From positions 558,001 through 622,000 of the forward strand of contig BCHS01000008.1 in the NCBI GenBank assembly GCA_039545275.1: a stretch of 64,000 nucleotides of DNA, in the 5' to 3' direction. The first letter of the stretch is position 1; each line of letters begins with the position of its first letter. The notes below the pieces were generated by a model, which worked only from the letters and a program-made list of their open reading frames with translations, was not told where the DNA came from and did not search any database. The translations under genes and the position numbers were made by a program. Source of the DNA: Pseudomicrostroma phylloplanum (taxonomy: Eukaryota; Basidiomycota; Exobasidiomycetes; Microstromatales). Positions 1 to 12,118 of this stretch are shown piece by piece.

Positions 1-654
1 CCTTTCTTTCCCTTTGCCCCCGTGGGCCGCCTCTTGCACGAGCCTCGTCCACCCGTCCGTCGTCACCACCACCACCTCCTGCTCCTCGCCATCACCACCA
101 CCACCATCATCCCCCCCTTTCATCTTTTGCAAGACTGTCATCCTCGAGCCTACTTGGACTCAGACACCTTCGCAGACCACTGCAACCCCGCGCGCAACAG
201 CAACAGCAATCGACAGAGTGCACACAACAAGGCCAAGACCAAATTACCTCCGCCTCCCAGAGCGGCACCTTAGTCACTCGCAGTCCTTGGCATTGACTTG
301 AGCCACGCACCGCACAGCACCGCACAAGCAAGCAACACGCACCCATCCATTTGCACATCACATCAACACAAGCACTCAACCAGTCTGTCACACACAGCTC
401 CGCTGCTTTACCTCCGTCAAGGATAGTCTGAGTTGATTGGCCTGGACTTGTTCACCTCCCGTCCTACCTTTACTCGTCACATACAAGACAACCTGCTCTC
501 GTGAGCTCCATCCCTCACGCCTCACAAGCAGCCTACGCGCATACATACACGTCCAGACACATACATACAGCTACATCCTTCACGTCAAGCTCGACACAAG
601 TACAGCATACTACAGGACCTCTAGCTTCTCCTCCGTACCAGAAGAAGACGCACA
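1..654 (+). promoter_or_regulatory. Promoter and 5' leader of the Pal1-like gene
   Basis: No convincing gene is present. The stretch is pyrimidine- and CA-rich, with CAC/CCT-type runs near 65-115 and repeated ACATAC elements near 540-570, as is common in fungal leaders. It runs directly into the four-base first coding exon at 655. The transcription start cannot be placed from sequence. Confidence 0.45.
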
Positions 655-2928
655 ATGTGTGAGTAGAAAAGTCCCGAACGTACGCCCTTGCCGAGTCTAT
701 TGTCGTCTTCCATGCGATCGGGGAGAGTAGGGACGCCGGGGAGAAAGATCCGCTGGGCACTGCGTCGCTCCGCCAGCCTCTTCATCAGCGAGCGGGCAGA
801 GTGTCACGACCCGCGGTGCTATGACATGCGTGGTCACCGTGTTTCTCTCTTGGACTGTCCATCTGACGCGGTGGCCCCGACCCTGTCCCTCCTCCCCCAT
901 CTCCCGCGATGCTGCCGGCTTCACTCCGTTGTCATGCTTGTTCCCCATCCCAGCTGCTGCTGTTCGATCCTCTCGGCCACCACACCGATCCCGCCGCACG
1001 CAGGACAACGTCCTCGCTGCCTTGTCGGATGTCGTAGAGATCTCTTCCGACGACAACCGATCGCATGCCTATAGGCGAGGGCCGGCCTACTCGCCTCCCG
1101 AGCTCTCCAACTCCACCTCTTATGCAGGGGCAGTGCCAATGACGACAGCTGAACCTCCCCTCTCCTCACTGCCTTCGTCCGGCAATGTAGCCTCCCACAA
1201 CGACCCTCTCAACTCTGGACTACCGCCTCCGGTGCCTTCAAAAGGGCGTAGCACCACCTTTGACAATGATCATCTGTCGACCTCCAGAAGCGGCATGGTC
1301 GGCAAGTTCGCGAGCGCCTTCAAGAGGCAGACTGCAGAAGAAAAGGAGGCCAAGAGGAGAGACAAGGCTCAGAAGAATGGACAGTTGAGTAGGTCAAACA
1401 CCATTGGCGGTAGCAGGATGGACGTCATCGACAAGCTGGACGCCAGCGGTATCCATGGAAGCAGTCGTGAGTAGCAGAGCAAAGCGAGAGGGGGGATGCG
1501 CTTACACGCAACGAGACTGGGCCGTCTGACCCGTTGTGCTTCTCTCTTTCTTCAGTGTTCCACCACGACTCGCCATATGATGCCTGCACTCCCCATGCCA
1601 ATAGTTCGCAGAGGGCCCCGGTCAAGGCTTTCGACCCCAACACTGACCCTATGACAGGTCTGTCGATCAGTGACGGCGCTGGCAGCGGTTCCCGTCGCCC
1701 TGCCGCTAACAGGGTCGTATCGGAGTCTGACAACAAGGCTAGACCGGGACGAAAGCGCAACGACTCTTTGCCGGTAGTGGCGAGCCTACCGTTCGATGCA
1801 TCCAGCAACCAACCTGCGCGCTTACCCTCTGGTCGGCAACAGTACGCCCCTTCGGATAGCACGCACGACAACGCTAGCGTCACCACGGCTTCGGACGCTG
1901 ATGGCCACGATCGAGGATATGGAGGAAAGCCCAACGTAGTCAAGCCCAACTCGGCCATGGCTGCGATGTGGGGTGTTCAAGATGACGAGCCCTGGCAGGA
2001 CTTTGCTGCACCCAAGTCGAGTCCTCGTGGCAAGAGCGGCAAAAAGGGAAGCAAAGCAAACGGAAGCTCTCGTGGAGCAGGCAACGGCGCTTATCTGGGC
2101 CCCTATGATCCCAGGGCCAGCCGTGATGGACATTCGTCTGCCACTAGCTCCGTCTTGGACATGGAGACTCTCATGACCGGTCAGACTGCGGAAGAGAAGC
2201 GTCGTGCAGCCGAAGGTTTTGCTTCGCCCAGCCAGGAGATTGCCGGTGTCTCGCCCTTCCCGGAGCCAGACTATGACCGAGGAGAGAATGATGGCGCAGG
2301 CTCATCGGGCCCCAAGAGGAACAAGTCTCTGCTCCGCCGGATCAAGTCTGCTCGTCAGAACCCCAATGTGCCTCCTCCCATCGACGACAATCAGGTGGAG
2401 ATGGGGAGCCGAGCCGCCAGTAAGAGGTACGGTCCTAACTCACACCGCGCTGGTCCTTCTAGCCCCATTGATGGCCCCCGATCTGCCAGCACTGGACGAG
2501 ACTGGTCCAACTTCACCAGTCCCAATCTGGGCGCTGGGTCTTCAGGTGGTAACGGCACTGCTGCATCCAGCGGTCTTGTCAGGAACGGAACCAGGAGGGC
2601 TACCAAGGAGGAGCAGGCACGCTACTTTGACGCCGAGACGGGCTACAACGACGCCCCTCGCTCGACTAGCGCCCGCTACCCTGCCGTGGGAGGCACGGGC
2701 GAGGGCGACAATGTCGGAGCAGCCGCTGCCGACACAGGTTACTTTGCTGCAGCCACACAGCCTGGAAGTGGAGCTGGCTACCTCAGCCCTTCGGAGAGGA
2801 ACCAGGCGGCCAGGACCCCCTCGGGTACGCAGGACTCGGTGGTCAGCCCGGGATTGGGAAGGAGTGGGAGCTTGTTTGGACGATTTGGCAGGAAAGGAAG
2901 GAGTGGGGAGAGGACGCCTGGCTACTAA
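655..2928 (+). CDS. pal1: Pal1-family cell polarity/morphology protein
   Basis: Three exons: 655-658, 954-1466, 1556-2928, giving 629 residues. The first exon carries only ATG plus one base; the 295-nt intron starts GTGAGT and ends at CAG (951-953), and the phase-1 junction joins in frame (M-S-A-A-V-R...). The second intron (1467-1555) restores the family signature across the junction: DKLD.SGIHGS then LFHHDSPYDACTPHAN, followed by RAPVKAF (about residues 160-205). That block is characteristic of fission yeast Pal1, a membrane-associated protein needed for cylindrical growth and linked to endocytic sites. The rest is Ser/Gly/Pro-rich and probably disordered, with a basic LLRRIKSARQNPNVPP stretch further on. 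Family assignment is strong; the role in this organism is inferred. Confidence 0.85.
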
Positions 2929-3519
2929 TGCTGGGAAAGTCAGGGCCATGATGAAGCGAGTGCTAGGCCCTTACATGCCTCTACGAGCTTTCACTTCCAC
3001 TTGCACCTCGCATCTTTCTCCAGACAGACGACTTCCTCCACTAGCTTCCTCCCTCGAGTACTCTATCCACCCCCGCCTCGCCACCCCCTGCCCCCGCGCT
3101 ACCTTGTACATGTGATATGTGATACGTGCCAACCTACTGGCTTCTCTCCTCTCTCTCCCCTTTCCCTTATTTTCCTCTCGGTCTCTCTTCTGTCTCCTTT
3201 CCGCAATGATACGATTTGGTAGATCTGCTATCGTGTGAAGGCAGTCGCGTGTTCTAGAGGACCGCGCGTGCGTGCGTCTCCTGCACGGAAAGGAGGCGGA
3301 GAAGCGGGGAAGCGCACAAGAGGAACGAACAGAACAAAGTGACACTCCCACTCTCTTGGTGAGTGAAGCAGCTCGACAAGCTTTTTGAAGCAAGCAAGCA
3401 AGCCAGACACTGATTTGACGCAAGAGGATAGAGACGAAGCCCGAGCTGGAAGAGAACAAGTGACCACTCAAAAAACTTTGAGTATTCATCTCAAGGCCCA
3501 GTCTGAGCCGAGCCACACC
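2929..3519 (+). other. Intergenic: Pal1-like 3' end and Plp1 promoter
   Basis: The two flanking genes point the same way. The stretch contains pyrimidine tracts (about 3140-3200) and no gene I can support. Long open frames on the minus strand across it are uninterrupted low-complexity shadows. Confidence 0.4.
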
Positions 3520-4772
3520 ATGGCTTCCACCTCAGCTTCAACCTCAACCTCAACAACCAGCCCACATCGCGCTCCACAACAAGGAACAGAAGAGGACGAC
3601 GATGACGAGGCCCTCTTTGCTGCCCTTGAAGCAGAGCTGGACCTCGACTCCCACTCTGACTCAGAACCGGGCCTGAGAGGAGTGCGGCAAGACGCAGGGA
3701 CGGAGCATCGTGGATTTCTAGCTAGTGGGGATGGTAGTGCCAGCGTAAGCGCAAGCGCCAGCCGGAGTGGAGGCGGATTTGATTTGGAGGGATATCGTGA
3801 GAGAAGGATGCGGGAGATGAGAGAGGAGTGAGTACCAGACGTTGTCGTCTTTGTAACCAGCCTGGACCGGACTGGACGATGTGGTACGCGCAGGTGGAGT
3901 GGGGACAGATGTACGTACTGGCCAACCAGCTGTCCCTGTGGCTCACTTCTTGCACAGCCTCTCCTCGCGGCGAGGTCGCTCCTCTTCCTCATCAGACGAA
4001 GCCGAAGAAACAGACTCAGCAAGACCTTCGGAGGGCGTAGGTGCAGCAGAGCACTTCGGCCTTGCCTCTTCCTCGACGGGTCGCTACCTCAAGTTCACCG
4101 CAGAAAAGGAGGTCATCGCCCTGCTCGAGAAGGCAGCAAAGGCGGACACTCACGGTAGCAGCGCAGGAGCGAGAGGAGGAGGAGGGGGCAGTCGAGTTGT
4201 GCTGCATTTTAGTCATCCGGATTTTGCGCGGTGTAAGATTATGGATGGACACTTGGAGGTAAGGACCTGGGCAGGGCAAGGGAAGCTGCTGGACGAAATG
4301 CTCACCCTCTTCTCCCGTCCCTTCTCTTCTCCCTCCACCATCGCAGCGCCTCGCCTCCGCCCACCCAAGCACCCTCTTCATCGGCATCTCCCCCCTGTCC
4401 GCCCCCTTTCTCGTACGCAAGCTCCGCGTAAAAGTCCTCCCGCACCTAGTCTGCTTCGTAGAGGGAGCAGCGCGCGATCGACTTGTCGGCTTTGAGGAAT
4501 TGGGGAACACAGATGGGTTTAGGTTGGAGGTGCTCGAGGAGAGGTTGGGGATGAGTGGTGAGTGGGAGCGGGAGCAGGAAGAGGGAGGAGAGAGCGTCTG
4601 AGCGCTGGCTGGTCTACTGAGCTCTGAGTAGATGGTACTGACGTGCATTGATTGCTCTACTCTCTTGCTCATCACAGGTGTCCTGACGCCGAGGTCGCGG
4701 CGGAATGCTGGTCGGCCCATACTTGGCTTCCCTTCGGCAAAAGCGGACGATGATGGTGACGATTGGGACTGA
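3520..4772 (+). CDS. plp1: Phosducin-like / TXNDC9-type thioredoxin-fold protein (Plp1)
   Basis: Four exons, 3520-3827, 3958-4258, 4347-4557 and 4678-4772, join in frame to give 304 residues. The N-terminal third is Ser/Thr- and acid-rich (EEDDDDEALFAALEAELD). The second half is the thioredoxin-like fold of the TXNDC9/Plp1 family: KFTAEKEVIALL, then VVLHFSHPDFARCKIMDGHLE, then LFIGISPLSAPFLVRKL, then VKVLPHLVCFVEG and GFEELGNTDGF. The family helps the CCT chaperonin fold tubulin and actin and lacks a redox CxxC, as here. Its 3' end converges with the helicase gene, 136 bp away. Exon 2 starts after a CAG at 3955-3957, which gives the only in-frame join. Confidence 0.85.
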
Positions 4773-4908
4773 GAGGCGCTGGCCTCCAAGCTCAGTCTAG
4801 GGAGAGCTTGTGCAGGCAGACTTTACTGTATCAATATCAAATATCATTGCTTTGGGTATAGTGTGAAATTACGTCGCCTGTCAATACGAAGGACTGCTCT
4901 GCTCGGCT

Positions 4909-7353
4909 CTACAACTCTCCGACCTTGACCACCTGCTTCTCTCTCCTCTCCCTCTCCTTCAATCTAGCCTTCACGACCCGATTGTACGCCTTGGCCTCTC
5001 CCTCCCACCTCTTGCGGAACCCAAACTTGAGGCGCGTGAGGATCTCGCTCGCCTTACCCCTCGTCAGCTCCGCGAGAGTCTTCTCCGACTCTGCCTGCCT
5101 CGAGGATAGCTCTCGACTGGCGTACGGACTGATGCCGTCCTCTTCTGCCTCTGCGCTCATCATCGCCGCCTTTGTGTTGGGTTTGAGATTCGTAAAGGAC
5201 TCGGCATTGGGCTGGAAGCCCAATCTCTTTGCCACGAGTGCCTTCTGCGAAGGGGAAGCGGCCTTTTTCTTCCACTCGGCATCTCGGCGCAGCAGCTGGT
5301 TCATCGGTCCAGAGCGCAAGACGTGCTTTGTGGCATAGGTATCACAGACGCGGATGCAGGCCTCGAGATTGGGTGCCTGCTCGGCATTCGCGTCGCCGAG
5401 GATGGAAATGGCGCGGCGGTAAGGGGAGAAGGAGCGGCGGTTGCTCGTGGCGATGGCCTCGTCGTAGTCGATATTCTGAGGAGTGAAGGTCGCAGACCAT
5501 GTCGGGGTGGCCATAGCGGGCGAAAAGGGCGAAGTAGTGTTCTCTTCGGCATCGGAGTTTTCATCCGCTACATCGTCTTCTTCTTCGAAGACTGGCTCGC
5601 CCCTTTGCACGCGGACAAATCCCTTGCGAGGGATGTCCAAGATGTACACGCCAGCTCCACAATCGACCCAAGCGTTGGGCGAGAGGCGATAGATGAAGTC
5701 CCCAATCTTTTTGCTCACGGCGCTCTGTAATTCATGCGGAGAGGCATAGTCGACGAATGTGATCCTCGTTGGGTCGTCATAATCGTCTAGAGCGACTTCC
5801 GCCCCGCGCTGGCTGGCTTCCTCGGCCCGCTCCTTCAGTTCCTCGAGAGACATGCTCTCAATCTCTTCTTCAGGATCGAGCCCAAAGAGGGTAGGAGTAC
5901 AGATCACACCACGCTCTATAGTGCCCACCAAATCCAGAATTAGACAGTCCTTCTTGCCCGTCTGAGGGGACAGGCGCAGCCCTCTGCCGATCATCTGCGA
6001 AAACAGGTTCCGTGAACGAGTCGGACGAGCCAAAAGGACCGCGTCGATCTGCGGCAGATCAAATCCCTCGGTGAGAATGGCGCAATTGACAAGGACCCTG
6101 TAGTGACCTCGCTTGAAGTCTTCGAGGAGCTGCTTGCGCTCCTTCATGCTAGTGCCTCCGTGCAGGTAGCGAGCGTCGATGCCCGCCTCGCGAAACTCGG
6201 CAGTGAGGTCAATGACATGCTGCACGTCGATGCAAAAGACGAGTGTACTGCGTCGATCAGCAGCTCGATCAAGCCAAGACCGTACGATCAGCCGGTTGAC
6301 CGGCGCGATGTTAGTGAAAGAGGCCAGTGATTTGGGTAGAAAATCGCCCGAGGTGGAGCTGACCTTGACGGCGCTCAGGTCTAGATTCGAGCGGATCGAG
6401 GTGAAGCGGACTGGGCAAAGCCATTGCTCGACGATCATTTCGAGAAAGTCGCGATGATAAACGATACGATCAAAGACTCGACCAAGAGCCAGCCCGTCAT
6501 GGCGTGAGAAGGTAGCCGAGAAGCCAATGATGGGTATCCGTCGCCGACCAGCCGTTGGAGCCGTAGTGATTGGGGTTGATGGACCATCTGCTGCCGCCGC
6601 GGCCTGCTGTTCCTGTGCTTCCCTTCTCTCATCTCGACTGAGCCCCACCTCTGAATCGAAGTTGGCGAGCAAGGAGATGTAGCTTGGGGAAGCAGCGTGG
6701 TGCGCCTCGTCGACGATGATCGCCTTCAATCCCTCGGGGCGAAACTTGCTCAGCCGATCTTCGCTGCGTGTGAGTGTCTGGTACGTGGCCACTGTGACGT
6801 CTGCTGTGCCAGTAGCCCTGTACTTGGAGCCTTGCTCAATCTCGACGTGCAAGTGCGGATGTGCCCTGGTCACAGCCGAGGCTGCCTGCAAGGCAAGCTC
6901 AATGGCGCCGACAATGATCAGGACGCGGTCTCCGGGCCGGTGCAGTAGTGCATCGCCGGCCTCGCTTGGGGAGTTGGGTAAGTCAGGTAAACGAGCGATG
7001 AGCTCTGTGAACATTGTCGTCTTTCCCGAGCCTGTGGGAGAGGAGACGCCGATCCGCGAGGTGCCCTCGGCGATGGCTGTCAAGCAATCACTGACTGCAC
7101 GTTCTTGGTAAGGTCGAAGGCGGACAGCGGATGAAGTAGGTGAGGCAGTCGAGCTGGAAGGCAGTGGAGGAGGTGACTCAGCCAGAGCAGTCGCAGGAAC
7201 TGCTTCTGAGAGCTTCCGGGTCGTTGAGAAGGTGCGGATGTCTTTCAGCCGCCGTCGATCGAGCGGTCTCTCAGGCCAGGAGTGGGTCGGGACCAGGCAA
7301 TGCCGCCTGCTCAAGACGCTCCTGGCCGCCGGTAGCATCCGCCTCGCGAGCAT
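4909..7353 (-). CDS. irc3: Mitochondrial Irc3-like DEAH superfamily 2 helicase
   Basis: One uninterrupted frame of 814 residues. The N-terminus is basic and amphipathic (MLARRMLPAARSVLSRRH) with a later RTFSTTRK that looks like a matrix-processing site. SF2 helicase motifs follow in order: LRPYQERAV (Q-like), SPTGSGKT (motif I), VDEAHH (motif II), GFSATF (motif III), RYLHGG, NCAILTEGFDLPQIDAV and QMIGRGLRLS (motif VI). Yeast Irc3 is a mitochondrial branch-migration helicase that maintains mtDNA, and the presequence agrees with that. The C-terminal 250 residues are less typical and end in a basic helix (KARLKERERREKQVVKV). The general helicase call is near certain; the Irc3 orthology is likely. 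Confidence 0.85.
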   Translation of the reverse strand: MLARRMLPAARSVLSRRHCLVPTHSWPERPLDRRRLKDIRTFSTTRKLSEAVPATALAESPPPLPSSSTASPTSSAVRLRPYQERAVSDCLTAIAEGTSRIGVSSPTGSGKTTMFTELIARLPDLPNSPSEAGDALLHRPGDRVLIIVGAIELALQAASAVTRAHPHLHVEIEQGSKYRATGTADVTVATYQTLTRSEDRLSKFRPEGLKAIIVDEAHHAASPSYISLLANFDSEVGLSRDERREAQEQQAAAAADGPSTPITTAPTAGRRRIPIIGFSATFSRHDGLALGRVFDRIVYHRDFLEMIVEQWLCPVRFTSIRSNLDLSAVKVSSTSGDFLPKSLASFTNIAPVNRLIVRSWLDRAADRRSTLVFCIDVQHVIDLTAEFREAGIDARYLHGGTSMKERKQLLEDFKRGHYRVLVNCAILTEGFDLPQIDAVLLARPTRSRNLFSQMIGRGLRLSPQTGKKDCLILDLVGTIERGVICTPTLFGLDPEEEIESMSLEELKERAEEASQRGAEVALDDYDDPTRITFVDYASPHELQSAVSKKIGDFIYRLSPNAWVDCGAGVYILDIPRKGFVRVQRGEPVFEEEDDVADENSDAEENTTSPFSPAMATPTWSATFTPQNIDYDEAIATSNRRSFSPYRRAISILGDANAEQAPNLEACIRVCDTYATKHVLRSGPMNQLLRRDAEWKKKAASPSQKALVAKRLGFQPNAESFTNLKPNTKAAMMSAEAEEDGISPYASRELSSRQAESEKTLAELTRGKASEILTRLKFGFRKRWEGEAKAYNRVVKARLKERERREKQVVKVGEL

Positions 7354-7696
7354 CGCGGGTGTCGAAGCTCTGAGTTGCGACAGGCGATGTTGTCGATCCC
7401 TGGCTGTGATTGATCACTGTTGCAGCATAGTGAGCAAAGTCCAAAGAAAGGTACGTATGGAATCGGAGGTTGGCTGCTGCTGATGCGGAAAGAGATCCTC
7501 TCCCGATCCGTACGCGGAGTTTGCTCCACTTGGTGCAGCTCAAAATGTCGATCGAGATGTCAGGCGTCAAGGCGTGAATGGTGAAACGAAGGTATAGTAC
7601 AAAATGGTGGGACTAGATACAAGGCAACAAAGCGGGTAACGACGGCAAAGAGGACCGGATATATGGATGCGTATCGGAAGTTGTGTGTGGGATCGA
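7354..7696 (-). other. Intergenic: Irc3-like promoter and kinesin 3' end
   Basis: This separates two minus-strand genes, so it should hold the kinesin terminator and the helicase promoter. No protein, RNA gene or repeat was recognised. Confidence 0.4.
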
Positions 7697-10600
7697 TCAG
7701 ATATACCAATCCTTTGCCGAGGTCTTCTCCTCCTCATGACTCCACCTCGCCGAGCTCTTCTTCGTCGGACTATCCAGCAGCTCCTTTGTCCTCACATCCA
7801 CCTTCGGCGACGAAGACTTGAGCTTCTCGAGCTCATTCTCAATGGTGAGCCTCCTAGACTTCTTGTGCTTCGAAGGCGTGAGGTTCCCAGGCAGGGGTAG
7901 AGGGTCGGGGTTCTGGTGCGACCACAGGCCCGAACCTTTGGTGGGCGAAGAGGGAGCGGCGAGACCTAGACCGAAGTTCGAAGAGGAAGAGCTTGGAGGA
8001 GCTCGATTGAATGTGTGTGCGCCGTAGTAGACGCCATTGGAGGACAGCGTGCCGACATGAGCGCTTCCGCCTCGCGCCTTGGCTTGCAGACCTGTGTCTT
8101 CTCCACCGGACAGGAAGGCAGCCTTCCTCTTCAAGAAGTCGTCTACGCCGTTCGAGCTCTTTCGGTTGACTCGCAGCACTCCTTCGTTGCGTGGGAAGGA
8201 TGAGGGGAGATTCTCGCTACTTTGCATGGGAGGAGTGGGCAGCTTGGCAGAGGAGGAGGAACCACTGCTTAGTCCAGCTTCCATCAGCTTCTTGATGATG
8301 GATTGCTGCGACGCCATCCTCGCCTTCCACTCGGTGACACTACGCTCAAGGTCGGACATGAGGGACCGCTGACTGTTGATGACATCGTTCAGCCTCTGAA
8401 TCTCCTCTCGTTCGCTCTTGACGGCGGCTTCGACGGCCAAGGCATTCAGCGCAGTGGAGGAGGTAGCTAGGGAGAGGGCACCGATGTCTGCTGACACTGA
8501 CTTCGAGAGTGTTGAGGGAGGCGCGAGCTCATTCGACAGCAGAGGCGAACGACTGTATCGCTTGTATTCGCGCATCGAAGTGCGCCTCATAGGTGAGGTT
8601 GCGACCGGCTTGATGAGCTGAGCCTGTGTCGACTCACGCTCTCTCTCTTTGAGCGAACTCTCTAGGGCCGTGATTTTATCTTCCTTCTCTGCAAGAGTCT
8701 TGCGCAGAGCGTCAATCTCGTCCTGATGATTGCAAGGCACTGGCAGCGCCTTGACGAGCTTTTGAGCAGCCAGGTCCGCCTCGCGCAGTGCAAGCTTGGC
8801 TTCCCGCTCGTCCAATCTGGCTTTCTGCTTGGCGAGGCCCGGCGATTGAGAGGGAGGCGAGAGGGAAGAGGATGAAGACGACGTCCCCAGTCGAGGCGAC
8901 TTGCCCATCTTTGCCTCCTCTGCCTTGCGGGCAGGTTCTACCAGCTTGTCGAACTCTCGCTGCGCTACCTCCTCTTCCGACTCTGGTCGCTTCTTGAGGG
9001 TTTCTTCCAGTGAGGTCCTCGCCGTCTTCTCGGCCTCGAGCTCGGCCACCAGACCATCATACTGAGCTCGAGAGGACGCCTCGGCCTTCTGAGCTTTCTC
9101 TTTGGACTCCTTCTCGCTCTTTTCAAGTGCCTGGAGCTCCTTCTCGAGTCGCTGAACCTTGGCGATACTGCCCGTCAGCAGAGACTCGGTGCGAGCTTGC
9201 CGACTTTCACCGTCTTGTTGCGTGGTCTCAGCGTCCTCCAAGAGACGCTCGAGTTCTTCCACCTTCTTCGACCAGGCTTCAGCTTCCTGATTCCGAGCCG
9301 CTTCAGAGTTCTGCTTGGCTTGTAGTGCACAGGCCAGGTCCTTCCTCAATGTAGCGAGCTCGAGCTCCATCGCGAAGGGCTTGTCGGAGGAGGTTTGAGC
9401 GGCAGTGTCTGCAGCAATTCGTTTCCTGGGCGAAAGGTTCCGACCAAAGAGGTTCTTGGGAGTGCCTGGCGTTCCGAATTCGCTCACTCGGCCTCGACGT
9501 AAAGGAGTACTCGGCCTTGAGTCCACCGCAGCTGGCCCTTCCTCGTCCTCTTCCTCCTCTTCACGTCTTCTAGCTTCCGCCACAGAACCACTTGTCACGA
9601 TGAGCTTGGTAAGATGCTCCATCTGAGCTCTCAGCTCAGCCTTGCGCCTTGTCATGCCCTCGACTTCGGATTCGGCTGCCTTCTTGCGTTCCGCCAAGGC
9701 GAGCATGTCGCTTTCGTCTTCGGGTGTTGTGGCCGTCGAGAGCGCGGCTGCTGCGACGACATCAGCTTCCAGCTTCGCCCTCAGGCGCTCCACCTCGCGC
9801 TTGTAACGCCGTAGCAGAGCTTCGTTACCAGCGTCGCCTTCCCCGACTTCACCCCTCTTCGCTTTCAGCTTGATCATCTTGCATCGCTTGCCGAACTTGA
9901 GAGTACTCAGGCCCTCAGCAGCATGCTGAGCGAGGGGAGACATCGTCAGAAGCACTGCCACTCGGGCATTGCCCGAAAGAGAGGTCTGAAGGATCCTAGT
10001 AAGCTTGGAGTCGCGGTAAGGAATATGTGCTGCTGCCGCAGGGTTCGAAGCCGCTGCAGATAGCTTGGAGATCACAGACCCCAGTGTGAGCAGCGACTTG
10101 TTAATCTGTTTCGGGCGAAATCAACTTCGGTAAGCTCGGTGCATCATCGCGGGGATCGTTCGCAAAATGTACTCACAAATGCTCCTTCTTTGCGCCTTTC
10201 CTTCTCCGTTGCCGCCCTCTCACTGCCTGCCAAGTCAATCAAGTTCAAAGCACTGACCCGCACCGCTCCATTCTTGCTTCCCTTGGCCCTACTCTCGATT
10301 GTCAGTGTGGCAACACAATGACTTCGGCTGGAACGCTCATTCCAGTCAGTAGCTGCCTGATGACGGGCGGCTTGGCCCTTCGTGAGCAGGTCGAGCACCT
10401 GAGAGGGTTGTGTGACAATCTCTTCCCTCAGACCGGCGATGGTGATACGTCCGCTTGATGGCTGCTCCAGGATGCGGAGAGTGGAGCTGGTAGATGATGG
10501 ACCTGATGAGTGTGAGTAGCCGCCTTTGGTGGGGGAAGCAGGGCGTTCGGACGCGCTGCTCGAACCCCCTAGAGAGGGCAACGAGAGCAGGAGATCTCGT

Positions 10601-11373
10601 AGCGACTCATTGTAGATCTCCAGGTAGGAGACGCGAAGCAGGAACTCCCGGTCTGGTAGTTGCTCCACCTTACTAAAGACTTCGTTGATGGCGCGTGTGA
10701 TGATGCCCTCCTCTCCGCCTCCTCCACTCATAGTGTACGTCTTTCCACTCCCTGTTTGTCCGTAGGCAAACACCGTGCCATTGTATCCCTGCACAGCTCC
10801 AGAGACGACGGGAGAGATGTTGGAGGTGTAGAGGTTATCAAGTGCTGAGACCTCTGGCGGAATCAGAGTATCAAAGGAGAATTTGTATGTGTCCCCGGAG
10901 CTAGCAGATGTCGCGGCGTCTGCCAGCATGCTGGAGGAGGCCGAAGCAGTGAGGGTACTGCTGCCTGGCGCAACGGAAGACGGCGCTCTCTTCGCGAGAG
11001 ATGGATGCTGCTCGGTAGCTTCGATGGTAGATGAGGAAGCATCGAAAGACCATGGCTCGTCTGCTTCCATAGCGGCCCCTGCTGCTGCCGGTCTGACACG
11101 CACACAGACTACGACATTGCTAGCGGCTGGGCCAGCAGTCGGCCCTCCCTCTTCAGTGTCGGAATCAGGCAGATCCAGAACGGGGCTTCGTCTGCCCGTC
11201 GGTGTTGATGGTTCGTCATCGTCGAATGTGTCATCGGCACATCGTGAGGTGGAAGCGTTGCTACAGACGGAAGTGTCTGCATCCACGGTGGAGGAGGATG
11301 AGAGGGGTGTCGGTCGCGCCTTTGTGGTCATCTTGGCAGCTGCCAGTGCACCTCTTTTGGCGGGGCGGACCAT
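7697..11373 (-). CDS. Kinesin motor with long coiled-coil tail (kinesin-7-like)
   Basis: Two exons (11373-10177 and 10105-7697) give about 1,201 residues. The intron (10106-10176) interrupts the hallmark: ...KEGAF joined to INKSLLTLGSVI. The motor begins near residue 87 (NVVVCVRVRP). The P-loop GQTGSGKT is at 205-212, switch I NERSSRSH at about 346-352 and switch II LIDLAGSERA at about 378-387. Ser-rich insertions interrupt the motor at about 112-160 and 266-296. The C-terminal two thirds is a long coiled coil (Glu/Lys/Arg/Ala-rich, starting KRCKMIKLKAKRG), ending in a Ser-rich basic tail. The N-kinesin layout and sequence resemble CENP-E/Kip2-type kinesin-7, microtubule plus-end motors, but the subfamily is tentative. 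ATG 11373 is chosen; the frame stays open to 11520. Confidence 0.85.
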
Positions 11374-12118
11374 GTCGATCGATCTTGATTGCTTGTCTGT
11401 TCTGCTTGTCAGTAGATCCGTGGATGTGTTGCTGGCCTTGAGGATAGGATGAAGTGGACGATCGGGAGCTCTGATTGTGATGACCGCTTCTTGCGTGGAG
11501 AAGTGTTGGTCTCGATGCAACTTCTACATTTCGCGTCCCGCCCACGTCGCGTTTCCACTCCCGCCCGCCTGACATCGCGCCTATCTCGGCAAGGACGTGT
11601 AGGCTTGGCGAGCAGAGCCTCGTACCTGAAACGTAGAGGAGCGACGAGGAGACAGACTCGATCGGTGTATTCAGCTAGGTCTTCTTTGAGTCTAATGATC
11701 CGAGTGACCGGCGTGATATCTTGAGTCAGCTGAAGAAGGAGTGAGCTTTTCTGGGTCGAGTGCTGAAGCAATCAGCTCCATTACACCACTCCACTGAACC
11801 GCGCAAGACCCACACAGACGGTCATGTGCCACATGCCTTGATGATAGTGTCGTCGTTATCGCCCTCAGTCTACTCAACTTGACAAAAATGCTCAGAATGC
11901 TCGTCACACGACGCTGCCATTGCCATTCCTATCGTGGCCTTGGGTGTAGATTTGCCGCGGCTCCAAATTTCGTTCCGAGGGCCCTGCTTCCGTCCGCTCG
12001 CAGTCCGTACTCACTTGTACTCACCTGTCCACTCACTCACCTAGCTTACTTCCTTCGCACCTCGCATGCACTCGACGGGCACTGGACCTGTCGGCCGCTT
12101 CTCCAATCTCTCGCCACC
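11374..12118. promoter_or_regulatory. Divergent promoter region between kinesin and Rpc25
   Basis: The two genes are transcribed away from each other from this 745-bp stretch. Open frames here on both strands have no recognisable composition or motif and overlap one another. I see no RNA gene. Confidence 0.4.

Noticed and set aside
4016..4789. 257-residue minus-strand frame antisense to Plp1
   Set aside because: It lies wholly over the Plp1 exons and introns and shows low-complexity Ser/Arg composition typical of a shadow frame.
11374..11520. Upstream start for the kinesin (ATG 11520)
   Set aside because: The extra 49 residues have no conserved feature; ATG 11373 begins the basic/Ser-rich kinesin N-terminus and the region is a divergent promoter.
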